Source: a virus. Taken from it: DNA of 36,463 nt. Shown here in pieces: positions 20,747 to 26,306 of this stretch (the stretch's first letter is position 1; each line of letters begins with the position of its first letter). The stretch is from positions 1-36,463 of the IMG/VR virus record IMGVR_UViG_3300046411_000396; one strand, 5' to 3'. A program made the translations under genes and the position numbers. The notes under the pieces are model-generated. The model searched no databases, was not told the origin of the DNA, and was given only the letters and a program-made list of their open reading frames with translations.

Positions 20747-20775
20747 GGGTGGGTCCCGCCCACAAGCTCTTCTCT
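20747..20775 (+). repeat. Palindromic GC-rich element, copy R5
   Basis: GGGTGGGTCCCGCCCAC followed by AAGCTCTTCTCT; full-length copy, after an A-rich stretch, adjacent to the parS-like site. Only 98 bases from R4, whereas other copies are 0.77 to 1.1 kb apart. Confidence 0.9.
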
Positions 20776-20825
20776 GGGGCCGCGACACTTTGTCCGTTGA
20801 CTTTAGTCCTATAATATGTAGGACG

Positions 20826-21197
20826 CTAAACCTTTTGTAGAAATTTAAAGCTTGACATCATGCCCGTGGCACACGGTTCGGCAGAACCGGCTACAAGATC
20901 ACGGATCTTGGACCCTTCATAAAGTTTTATGTCTGTCTGACAGAGGCCCTTGGCCATGATGAAACTGTTGTGCGGATGCTTGATATGGAAGCCAATTTGG
21001 TGTGGAGAAAACCGAATTTTTTTAGCCAAATTTAGTTTTAATTCTATAGTGAAAAAGTGACCAGAAGTATTGTAAACCAATAGATCAGGAGTACCGTGTG
21101 CAGCACTATTTTCCAAGCGTGTAAATGATAATTCGCAATTATTTTTAATATTGAACGCCTTAATTTCATGCCAAAATTTAGTCTCTCCCTTAATCAT
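20826..21197 (-). CDS. PD-(D/E)XK nuclease (VRR-NUC-like)
   Basis: 123 aa. Catalytic set: RLEN (E29), GTPDLL (D38) and IELKL (E52, K54), the PD-(D/E)XK signature with spacing of small Holliday-junction/VRR-NUC-type enzymes. The FSPHQIGFHIKHPHNSFIMA stretch fits the family as I recall it in marine phages. Likely role: cleaving branched DNA during replication or packaging. The last ~30 codons are unusual: the DNA is GC-rich with nested inverted repeats (see findings). It is downstream of the small gene at 21226-21453. Confidence 0.82.
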   Translation of the reverse strand: MIKGETKFWHEIKAFNIKNNCELSFTRLENSAAHGTPDLLVYNTSGHFFTIELKLNLAKKIRFSPHQIGFHIKHPHNSFIMAKGLCQTDIKLYEGSKIRDLVAGSAEPCATGMMSSFKFLQKV

Positions 21198-21225
21198 TTT
21201 TTAGGCTAAGTGAGTTGCTTTCTGG

Positions 21226-21453
21226 CTAATCAATTTTTTTAATTACTTCCCCCATATTCCATTTTGAGGAATACAAAGTCATCACCAATCTATGAGTCTC
21301 ACGCACGCCAAGTATTTTGTTTTCCATTAATTTAATGTCCTTGATGTCGTAATATTTTCCGTCGGGTAAACACACCTGTACTCTTGCCTCTTGTGCTACT
21401 GGCGATTTCATAAACTTCTCTAGGGCCTGTCTTAATAGCTTTCCTGATACCAT
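21226..21453 (-). CDS. Small conserved-type protein, 75 aa
   Basis: Start taken at ATG 21453 (MVSGKLLRQALEKFMKS). The frame extends to a TTG at 21504, but that extension would cross the promoter region. Sequence is helix plus beta: VQVCLPDGKYYDIKDIKLM and RETHRLVMTLYSSKW. No named family. A TTGCAA/TATATG promoter (16-base spacer) ends just before the ATG, so its mRNA may be nearly leaderless. It is divergent from the terminase small subunit gene, only 38 bases apart. Confidence 0.6.
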   Translation of the reverse strand: MVSGKLLRQALEKFMKSPVAQEARVQVCLPDGKYYDIKDIKLMENKILGVRETHRLVMTLYSSKWNMGEVIKKID

Positions 21454-21456
21454 CAC

Positions 21457-21485
21457 TTGAACATATACCAAAAATAATTTATATT
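21457..21485 (+). promoter_or_regulatory. Promoter for the terminase small subunit (leaderless start)
   Basis: TTGAAC and TATATT with a 17-base spacer on the plus strand. The -10 ends at 21485 and a start 7 bases later falls on the A of the ATG (21492). No ribosome binding site lies in between. Confidence 0.5.
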
Positions 21486-21489
21486 GCAA
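21462..21489 (-). promoter_or_regulatory. Divergent promoter for the 75-aa gene
   Basis: TTGCAA (21484-21489) and TATATG (21462-21467) with a 16-base spacer on the minus strand. It overlaps the plus-strand promoter almost fully, so the two should compete for RNA polymerase. The start would be a few bases before the ATG at 21453. Confidence 0.45.
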
Positions 21490-21491
21490 GC

Positions 21492-21971
21492 ATGGGAGTT
21501 CCAAAAAGACTTACAGAGAAACAAATTAAATTTGCAAATCTAATAGTAACAGAAGAAGGTCGAAAAACTGATTCTGAATGTGCTATTGAAGCAGGTTACG
21601 ATCCAAACTCAGCTTATGTATCCGCTAGCAAATTACAAAACCCATCTCTGTATCCATTAGTTGCTCAATACATTGGAAAACTCAGAGCAGAAAAATTAAA
21701 AAAATATGACATCACTTATGAAAAACACCTGGCGGAACTAGGTAAAATTAGAGATGAAGCTAGGGAGAGTAAAGCCTGGAGTGCTGCAGGTAATATGGAA
21801 ATAGCTAGAGGTAAAGCTGCAGGATTTCAAAATAATACTAATCTACATCTACATAAAAATTTAGATAATGTTGACGAATCAGAGTTAGACAAAGAACTAG
21901 AAAAAGCATTAAAAAACTTTAAACCTATTATTGATGCTGATGCAGAAGTGATTGAAGAGACTAAAGATTAA
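21492..21971 (+). CDS. terS: Terminase small subunit
   Basis: 159 aa. N terminus MGVPKRLTEKQIKFANLIVT and the segment SECAIEAGYDPNSAYVSASK are a helix-turn-helix DNA-recognition region typical of Terminase_2-type small subunits; the middle (KYDITYEKHLAELGKIRDEA) is the oligomerisation helix pair and the C terminus is acidic. It recognises phage DNA and starts packaging with TerL. It is on the plus strand, 3.7 kb from terL on the minus strand. Its end overlaps the convergent 99-aa gene by 11 bases. Confidence 0.85.
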   Translation: MGVPKRLTEKQIKFANLIVTEEGRKTDSECAIEAGYDPNSAYVSASKLQNPSLYPLVAQYIGKLRAEKLKKYDITYEKHLAELGKIRDEARESKAWSAAGNMEIARGKAAGFQNNTNLHLHKNLDNVDESELDKELEKALKNFKPIIDADAEVIEETKD

Positions 21972-22245
21972 TTTTTTCTAGTTTTTTTATGCAGCCTGTT
22001 GGAAATACATTACGATCCGAAAAAGACTCGAAGTGGCTATCATAAGATGCAAAAGTTTTAAGATTCTTTTTATCTTTTGAAAATATATACGCATGAGTTA
22101 TCATTTCTGCAGGCTTCATCTCATTGAACTCATTGATATCAGCATGCCCCGCGTCACCCAAAATATCCAACCAGGTAATTTTGTAAAAGTAATATCTTTT
22201 TTTATTTATAAGGACTGATTTATATTTGGATTTTTTCTTGATCAT
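21961..22245 (-). CDS. Hypothetical protein, ~94 aa
   Basis: ATG at 22245 (MIKKKSKYKSVLINKKRYYF) or a GTG at 22260, 5 codons earlier; neither has a strong ribosome binding site. Contains YKITWLDILGDAGHADINEF and EMKPAEMITHAYIFSKDKKN, a pattern known to me from marine phages without function, with a GDAGHA motif. Convergent with terS, sharing 11 bases at their ends. It lies next to the AT-rich gap that may be an origin. Confidence 0.7.
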   Translation of the reverse strand: MIKKKSKYKSVLINKKRYYFYKITWLDILGDAGHADINEFNEMKPAEMITHAYIFSKDKKNLKTFASYDSHFESFSDRNVFPTGCIKKLEKINL

Positions 22246-22260
22246 ATCCCTGTATAGCAC

Positions 22261-22583
22261 CTATAGGTTTTTTCTCTAGGCACATTTTTTTCCAAAAACT
22301 TTTTCTTACGCGCGCGTACGGGTTTGCTAAAAGTGTTGGTATAAGCCAATTATTGTAAATTGTAACAGCTGTAACACCATTGTAACAGCGTTTTGTTACA
22401 AAAATATCGTCTATAAGTGTTGATATATGCTAATAATAGCATTTTAAAAACGATTGTAGGCATTGTAACAGGGTTTTGAAAAAAAAAAAAATAAAAAAAT
22501 TTTTCTGGCAAAAAAAGTCTATAGGCAAAAACTCGCCTTATTCTTGCCATAAGTGTTGCAAATATACAACAAATTGTGGCTTT
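22261..22583. other. Gene-free AT-rich region, candidate replication origin
   Basis: 323 bp without a supportable gene. It contains a 12-bp palindrome TACGCGCGCGTA (22307-22318), an imperfect tandem duplication of about 84 bp, four TGTAACA boxes, an A-run (22480-22498) and the terminator of the gene at 22584. Origin function is an inference from repeats plus AT-rich DNA next to replication/recombination genes. Confidence 0.4.
22331..22478 (+). repeat. Imperfect tandem duplication (about 84-bp unit)
   Basis: Copy A starts AAGTGTTGGTATAAGCCAAT (22331), copy B AAGTGTTGATATATGCTAAT (22415). Both also share ATTGTAACAGSGTTTTG near their ends, at almost the same offset (48-49 bases in). A third AAGTGTTG occurs at 22551. 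TGTAACA occurs at 22361, 22370, 22381 and 22464. Confidence 0.65.
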
Positions 22584-22594
22584 TTAGCCACAAT
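22573..22594 (-). terminator. Terminator overlapping the stop of the zinc-ribbon gene
   Basis: 9-bp stem ATTGTGGCT/AGCCACAAT with a 4-base loop, containing the TAA stop of the 61-aa gene. On the minus strand it is followed by TTGTTGTATATTTG, a U-rich tail, so it fits an intrinsic terminator. Confidence 0.65.
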
Positions 22595-22769
22595 CCATGC
22601 AATAACCCTTTAAACTAGGGCTTTCATTTTTGTACAGATGGTTGTTACAATTCTTTGCTTTACAAAGTGTAGTTCCCTTTAGATCTTTGTTACTAAATAT
22701 TTCATCAAAATTTTTTCGGTACAAATCGTTGGATGGCCTTGATTGGCCATCCCATTTTTCTTTTTTCAT
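22584..22769 (-). CDS. Small zinc-ribbon-like protein, 61 aa
   Basis: MKKEKWDGQSRPSNDLYRKN, with Cys at 36, 41, 57 and 60 (C-x4-C and C-x2-C), which may bind one zinc ion. The C terminus ends GYCMDCG, then the stop is buried in a terminator. It overlaps the 63-aa gene by one base. No named family; a small nucleic-acid or protein-binding ribbon is likely. Confidence 0.72.
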   Translation of the reverse strand: MKKEKWDGQSRPSNDLYRKNFDEIFSNKDLKGTTLCKAKNCNNHLYKNESPSLKGYCMDCG

Positions 22770-22960
22770 TAGTGCAGCCTCCTTCTGTAGTCATCTATGT
22801 TTTCAAAGTCTGGACTAGCTAAGTATTTAGTCAATACCTTGAACTCATCCATAGACATCTCATTTATATTCATGGATGGTATTCGTTTGGCCATTTCTTT
22901 TTTGGCTCTTTCCCATTCATATTCGGTAAATGTTTCCAGTAAATCAAGAGCGTTTTTCAT
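22769..22960 (-). CDS. Small helical protein, 63 aa
   Basis: Start at ATG 22960 (MKNALDLLETFTEYEWERAK). The frame extends to an ATG at 22975, but an AAAGGA site in between fits the inner start. Helical, charged: ETFTEYEWERAKKEMAKR; MSMDEFKVLTKYLASP. No domain recognised. The promoter 22985-23013 serves this gene and the zinc-ribbon gene, both of which are read leftward to the terminator at 22573-22594. Confidence 0.72.
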   Translation of the reverse strand: MKNALDLLETFTEYEWERAKKEMAKRIPSMNINEMSMDEFKVLTKYLASPDFENIDDYRRRLH

Positions 22961-22984
22961 ATTTATTCCTTTCATATAATATCC

Positions 22985-23013
22985 TATATAACATCACATC
23001 CCGGATCTGTCAA
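22985..23013 (-). promoter_or_regulatory. Promoter with ATAGGATAT box inside the exonuclease 3-prime end
   Basis: TTGACA and TATATA with a 17-base spacer on the minus strand. The -10 runs into TATATAGGATATTATAT, the box shared by other promoters. The -35 lies in the last codons of the 238-aa gene. Confidence 0.6.
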
Positions 23014-23710
23014 CCACTTCTTGAAATTCTTTTTTCTGCTTGTAGTATTGTGCTACTTTTTTCCACCATTCGTTCGCATAATGTCTGAATTCTTCGCCTT
23101 CTACGGGAAACTCTTGAAATAATAAATCTTTACTGCACATTAGAATGATTCCAAACTGGATATTGGTGCCATATATTTGGTTGTGAGCAATTGCATATCC
23201 TGCAAGTTGAAGGTAGTAGTCCTCGATCCATTCTTTTCGTTTCGGTTTATTTGTTTGCTTAAAATCTATGATGGCCTCTTTACCCTCGTACATTCCAACA
23301 CCATCGGTTGCACCTGCGTACATCTCCGGATAAAATAAAACACACTCAGTAGCCCACAACTCTTCGAGTCTACCTTTTAATCCCTGGTCCGCGATTATTT
23401 GTGCCATCTTCGTAGCATGTCTTCCTTCGGGCGTTAGATCCACGACCGGTTTATCTAACATATATCCTTCAAGAACCGAGTGCATAAGGGTCCCTCTCGC
23501 TGCAGCAGTCTCAGTAATTTTTTTAGCCTCAGCTTCTCCCACTCTATTTCGCCAGGAGTCGAGCGAAGCTTTCTTCTCATCACTCTCGCAGGCTTTTAAT
23601 ATAGAAGTTACACTAGGTAATTTTTCTTCCCCTACCAGGTAATGTCTTTTACCATCAATTATTTTCCGAGTCGATGTTGGGTAGTAAAATCTTTTATTTA
23701 TCTTTATCAT
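22994..23710 (-). CDS. RecB-like PD-(D/E)XK exonuclease
   Basis: 238 aa. Motifs of the Cas4/RecB nuclease family: RGTLMHSVLEG (about 72-82), a catalytic Asp in YAGATDGVG (D136), IIDFKQTNK (D149, K151) and QLAGYAIAHN (about 168-177, the Gln-x3-Tyr motif). The N terminus (KLPSVTSILKA) fits the phage exonuclease type. Likely function: 5-prime to 3-prime or 3-prime to 5-prime DNA end resection for recombination or breakdown of host DNA; direction cannot be told. It overlaps the HNH gene by 17 bases. An internal promoter at its end drives the next small genes. Confidence 0.88.
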   Translation of the reverse strand: MIKINKRFYYPTSTRKIIDGKRHYLVGEEKLPSVTSILKACESDEKKASLDSWRNRVGEAEAKKITETAAARGTLMHSVLEGYMLDKPVVDLTPEGRHATKMAQIIADQGLKGRLEELWATECVLFYPEMYAGATDGVGMYEGKEAIIDFKQTNKPKRKEWIEDYYLQLAGYAIAHNQIYGTNIQFGIILMCSKDLLFQEFPVEGEEFRHYANEWWKKVAQYYKQKKEFQEVVDRSGM

Positions 23711-24191
23711 TTTTTAATTCCTTTCCAATTCTTAAATAATTTTCCCAGTCATCCGGGTTACTGTTATGTTTTCTATCATTACAACCAAAACAACAAAAAA
23801 TAATGTTATTACTTTGATAAGTAATTCTTGGATCGTATCTATCAATACTAAAATTAGTATGATTTTGTGTTGAACGACGACTAGGTTTTCCTTTACCCCT
23901 AGTTCCCATTTTAGTTTCAAATGTAAATGGCTGCTCACAATATCTACAAAGTCTACCATCCGAGTTTGGAAATTTTTCTTTCATAAAAATAATATGGTTC
24001 ATGTACAATCTCCAAAACTCTTTCTTGTCCATAGACTCATGTGCTTTGTGGCCACCATATCTTTCTGCACTTGGTTTAAACTTTCTTGAGATACAGGACA
24101 TTACAAATCCACGTTCCGTGTTCATGTATGCAAAGTCTATCTCTGCTCTTTTCTTTAATACTTCGGGGTCATTAGGATTTTTGTAAGCCAT
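23694..24191 (-). CDS. HNH-type endonuclease
   Basis: 165 aa. Zinc-binding C82-x2-C85 (LCRYCEQPF), catalytic core FSIDRYDP (D117) followed by YQSNNIIFCC with C134/C137-type second pair (FGCNDRK), and a C-terminal helix. The fold is that of phage HNH endonucleases. Its 3-prime end overlaps the exonuclease by 17 bases. It may act in packaging, in recombination or as a homing-type nuclease; the position between replication-associated genes does not decide. Confidence 0.8.
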   Translation of the reverse strand: MAYKNPNDPEVLKKRAEIDFAYMNTERGFVMSCISRKFKPSAERYGGHKAHESMDKKEFWRLYMNHIIFMKEKFPNSDGRLCRYCEQPFTFETKMGTRGKGKPSRRSTQNHTNFSIDRYDPRITYQSNNIIFCCFGCNDRKHNSNPDDWENYLRIGKELKNDKDK

Positions 24192-24834
24192 TAGACCTTT
24201 CTAAACATATTTTATTTTCACCTCGTTCCATTAAATAAAAATCATAATGTGTTAACGCTTGTTGAATTGAATCTATGTCGTAAGTACCTACATCATCAAA
24301 TACAAATCTAGTTCCAGGATTAGAACGATTAGCAAAAAATAAAGCTTCATGTAATACTGCAGCGGTAGTGTGTGGACCATCGAAGTGTACGAAGTCATAA
24401 TTATTAATAATCTTTTTTTGACCTTTGTAATAGATAGGTACACCTTGGCCAAACGCATTAAAGTATTCAATGTCTTCCAGCTGATATAAAATAAAATTTT
24501 CGTGTTTGTTAAAAGCAGTTAAGAAAGTTTGTTTCATAGAGTTAGGGTACGTTGGACTTTTAAATGAACCATCTTCGTTGTACAAAATATCACCATTAAA
24601 GTCTGTCCATCTGTGGGCTATGCCTGGTTGAGGATCTAAATGTTCGTACGTAATATCTCCATACGGATCTATACCTATGTGAAAATGATTTTTATTTTTA
24701 AGATTCTCCATAATGACGTGAGAACCATAACCCTCACGAACACCAATCTCTACAGTTAAATAAAAATCTTTTGGACTTAATTGATCTGCCCACTTAGCAA
24801 GTAGATTATAATCTTTACTGTCTCCCTTAATCAT
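24172..24834 (-). CDS. Class I SAM-dependent methyltransferase (Methyltransf_24-like)
   Basis: 220 aa. The SAM-binding motif VEIGVREGYGSHVI (about 28-41) is followed by HIGIDPYGDI (acidic ribose-binding residue D56). DFVHFDGPHTTAAVLHEALF and GTRFVFDDVGTYDIDS match the typical later strands of Methyltransf_24/macrocin-type methyltransferases. Known relatives act on small molecules or sugars; a DNA target is not evident. A host-modifying or glycan role is possible. It overlaps the HNH gene by 20 bases and shares one base with the 72-aa gene. Confidence 0.78.
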   Translation of the reverse strand: MIKGDSKDYNLLAKWADQLSPKDFYLTVEIGVREGYGSHVIMENLKNKNHFHIGIDPYGDITYEHLDPQPGIAHRWTDFNGDILYNEDGSFKSPTYPNSMKQTFLTAFNKHENFILYQLEDIEYFNAFGQGVPIYYKGQKKIINNYDFVHFDGPHTTAAVLHEALFFANRSNPGTRFVFDDVGTYDIDSIQQALTHYDFYLMERGENKICLERSNGLQKS

Positions 24835-25052
24835 TAATTTCCTTTCACATATAATTTAGATCGAAGCGATCTTATTTCTTCGATTAATTTTTGGTTATAG
24901 TTGTGTAGTTTCTCGTTCCTAAATTCTAGAACTTCTATTTGTTTCGTAAGATCCAAAGGGCCCCGATCATCTGTCGGGACCCTTTTTCTTTTTAATAACT
25001 CTAACTGTTCAGTTAGTTTATTGTATTCAATAATGTCTTCTTCAGACATCAT
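24834..25052 (-). CDS. Small coiled-coil protein, 72 aa
   Basis: MMSEEDIIEYNKLTEQLELL, with a long amphipathic helix (EFRNEKLHNYNQKLIEEIR). No domain recognised. It overlaps the 61-aa gene by 4 bases and the methyltransferase by one base, so it is part of a cascade of coupled genes. Function unknown; coiled-coil assembly is likely. Confidence 0.7.
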   Translation of the reverse strand: MMSEEDIIEYNKLTEQLELLKRKRVPTDDRGPLDLTKQIEVLEFRNEKLHNYNQKLIEEIRSLRSKLYVKGN

Positions 25053-25234
25053 AATTTATATTTCATCAACTCATTAAATTTTTTGAGTTCATGCTCCGAA
25101 ATATTTTGTAAACCATTAGTTCGGTTATAAATCTCTTGAGCCTTGATAAGTTTATTACTATTCTCCTTATCATAAGCTATAGCTTTATTTCGACTTATAA
25201 CCTCCAAATGTTCGTCTCTAAGTTCCGTCATCAT
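25049..25234 (-). CDS. Small helical protein, 61 aa
   Basis: MMTELRDEHLEVISRNKAIA, helical and charged, no domain recognised. Its start overlaps the stop of the 76-aa gene by 4 bases (ATGA) and its stop overlaps the next start by 4 bases. It is one of a row of small unknown genes between the methyltransferase and the RHH regulator. Confidence 0.7.
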   Translation of the reverse strand: MMTELRDEHLEVISRNKAIAYDKENSNKLIKAQEIYNRTNGLQNISEHELKKFNELMKYKL

Positions 25235-25461
25235 GAAGCTTGTTTAACTTCATCCGTTGACATTAAAGGCTTTTGTGTAAAGTCAAAAGCATCATCAGTG
25301 TTAATCAAAATTTGAATAACATTTTCTGACTCTTTTGATTCTAACATTTCAGCTGCTACTTTAAACTTCATAGCGTCTTCAAATGTATCTGCTTCTTTAA
25401 TCACTGTCACATAGTCATTTGCATGTGAGAAGTGTATTCTTTTTACTACGGTATATTTCAT
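25231..25461 (-). CDS. Small beta-alpha protein, 76 aa
   Basis: MKYTVVKRIHFSHANDYVTV, then IKEADTFEDAMKFKVAAEML, ending in a polar tail. It resembles small phage proteins with a ferredoxin-like beta-alpha-beta shape, but no named family is recognised. Strong AAGGAG site before the ATG. It is 17 bases after the RHH gene stop. Confidence 0.72.
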   Translation of the reverse strand: MKYTVVKRIHFSHANDYVTVIKEADTFEDAMKFKVAAEMLESKESENVIQILINTDDAFDFTQKPLMSTDEVKQAS

Positions 25462-25478
25462 ACTTTCTCCTTTATTGG

Positions 25479-25652
25479 TTAGTCTTTAAGTTTGCCATTT
25501 AAACGTTTGGCTTCTTTGTTTACTAGAATAGTTACCACCTGCGCTCTCGATACTTCGGGATCATCAGGTACTAACACTTTTCTAATTTTGTCAATTTTCG
25601 CATACGTCTCTTTTTTTATAGAGATGTTTTTGTATTTGCTAAAATCAGTCAT
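25479..25652 (-). CDS. Ribbon-helix-helix (CopG/Arc-like) transcription regulator, 57 aa
   Basis: Too short for standard gene calling. ATG at 25652 and TAA at 25481-25479. It starts MTDFSKYKNISIKKETYAKI; the ISIKKETYAKIDKIRK segment is the RHH strand plus first helix, and the VSRAQVVTILVNKEAKRLNG segment is the second helix, with an insert between (VLVPDDPE). RHH proteins bind short palindromic operators as dimers. Its own promoter (25686-25714) contains AGGATATCCT near the -10, so autoregulation is plausible. AAAGGA lies 9 bases before the ATG. Confidence 0.72.
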   Translation of the reverse strand: MTDFSKYKNISIKKETYAKIDKIRKVLVPDDPEVSRAQVVTILVNKEAKRLNGKLKD

Positions 25653-25685
25653 CTGTTATATCCTTTCATTTTTTAATATAAGGAT

Positions 25686-25714
25686 ATCCTACAAAATATT
25701 CTTCTTTATGTCAA
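25686..25714 (-). promoter_or_regulatory. Promoter of the RHH regulator with AGGATATCCT palindrome
   Basis: TTGACA and TAGGAT separated by 17 bases on the minus strand. The -10 is part of the palindrome AGGATATCCT (25681-25690). It overlaps the start region of the plus-strand gene at 25722. Confidence 0.6.
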
Positions 25715-25721
25715 GGGTAGT

Positions 25722-25967
25722 ATGAAATTTTTATTAGTTGTTTATATTTGTTCTGCGGTTATTGGAGAATGTAGAACTCCACCACAATATCCTGCTATTA
25801 AACCAGATTATTATGATTGTGTTCATGATGGGTTAGGTGAGGCTTATGATATATTATATGGTTCAGACAGTATTTTTACTAGAGAAATTATAATTCAAGA
25901 ACAATTGTATCCACAGTATAAATGCACACCTATTGAAAATATAGACGAAGGTAAAACAGAAGCCTAA
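25722..25967 (+). CDS. Secreted or membrane-anchored small Cys protein
   Basis: 81 aa on the plus strand inside a minus-strand cluster. MKFLLVVYICSAVIGECRTP looks like a signal peptide with cleavage near CRTPP (possibly a lipoprotein-like Cys). Other Cys at about 33 and 69 may form a disulphide. Sequence with YDCVHDGLGEAYDILYG and YPQYKCTP recurs in marine phages. An AAGGG site precedes the ATG. Its stop overlaps the convergent 44-aa gene by 4 bases. Possibly a membrane-associated host-interaction factor; function unknown. Confidence 0.75.
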   Translation: MKFLLVVYICSAVIGECRTPPQYPAIKPDYYDCVHDGLGEAYDILYGSDSIFTREIIIQEQLYPQYKCTPIENIDEGKTEA

Positions 25968-26098
25968 CCTTGTCCTTTGTAACGTGTTTGTTTTTTTTGA
26001 CGACGTTCGCTTTTATTTAAATTTTTCTTGTGTTGGCGAGGCCCACGTTTTTTAGGCTTGTCTCTAGGAATGAAGTGAGTAAATTTTTGTTTAGCCAT
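25964..26098 (-). CDS. Tiny basic protein, 44 aa
   Basis: Too short for standard gene calling. ATG at 26098 and TAG at 25966-25964. MAKQKFTHFIPRDKPKKRGP followed by a basic tail ending YKGQG. The HFIPRDKPKKR-type protein is one I recall from marine phages. It overlaps the zinc-ribbon gene end (26091) by 8 bases and the plus-strand gene by 4 bases, so it is squeezed in tightly and is likely real. Confidence 0.65.
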   Translation of the reverse strand: MAKQKFTHFIPRDKPKKRGPRQHKKNLNKSERRQKKQTRYKGQG

Positions 26099-26306
26099 GA
26101 TCCTTTATAAATTTTTTATCGCTTTCACTTAACTTTATATATCTTATTCTACCATTAATGTGTTGTCTAGTATCGGACCCACAATTAGTACATCTATAAA
26201 ACTCTGATACAATGGCAACTAAAATTGTATCTTCTTGACACTCTTCACAAATACCATGCACTGTATCTATGTTAGTAAATGTTTTAAATTTATTAGACAA
26301 GGTCAA
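26091..26306 (-). CDS. Zinc-ribbon protein, 71 aa
   Basis: MTLSNKFKTFTNIDTVHGIC; Cys at 20, 23, 39 and 42 (C-x2-C and C-x2-C) form a classic zinc ribbon, and the tail (RIRYIKLSESDKKFIKDHG) is basic. Such ribbons in phages may act as small regulators or RNA-polymerase-associated factors; no function is known. Its start overlaps the stop of the M15 peptidase by 14 bases. It is read in the lysis operon. Confidence 0.75.
   Translation of the reverse strand: MTLSNKFKTFTNIDTVHGICEECQEDTILVAIVSEFYRCTNCGSDTRQHINGRIRYIKLSESDKKFIKDHG

Noticed and set aside
17897-20775. CRISPR array made of the R elements
   Set aside because: Spacing is irregular (about 0.1 to 1.1 kb) with whole genes between copies, and no cas genes are present.
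20576-20814. ORFs on both strands across R4, parS and R5 (including one reading MFHVKQ)
   Set aside because: MFHVKQ is simply the translation of the parS palindrome; the ORFs run through repeats and have no ribosome binding site.
20860-20930. Possible tRNA from the CGGTTC/GAACCG hairpin
   Set aside because: No cloverleaf, anticodon stem or acceptor end could be built; it lies within the nuclease gene.
21454-21504. Upstream TTG start for the 75-aa protein at 21504
   Set aside because: It would overlap the terS start and the divergent promoter region; TTG without a ribosome binding site is weak.
22350-22550. 66-codon ORF in the AT-rich gap
   Set aside because: Its composition (runs of Phe and Tyr) reflects A/T runs and repeats, with no ribosome binding site or family.
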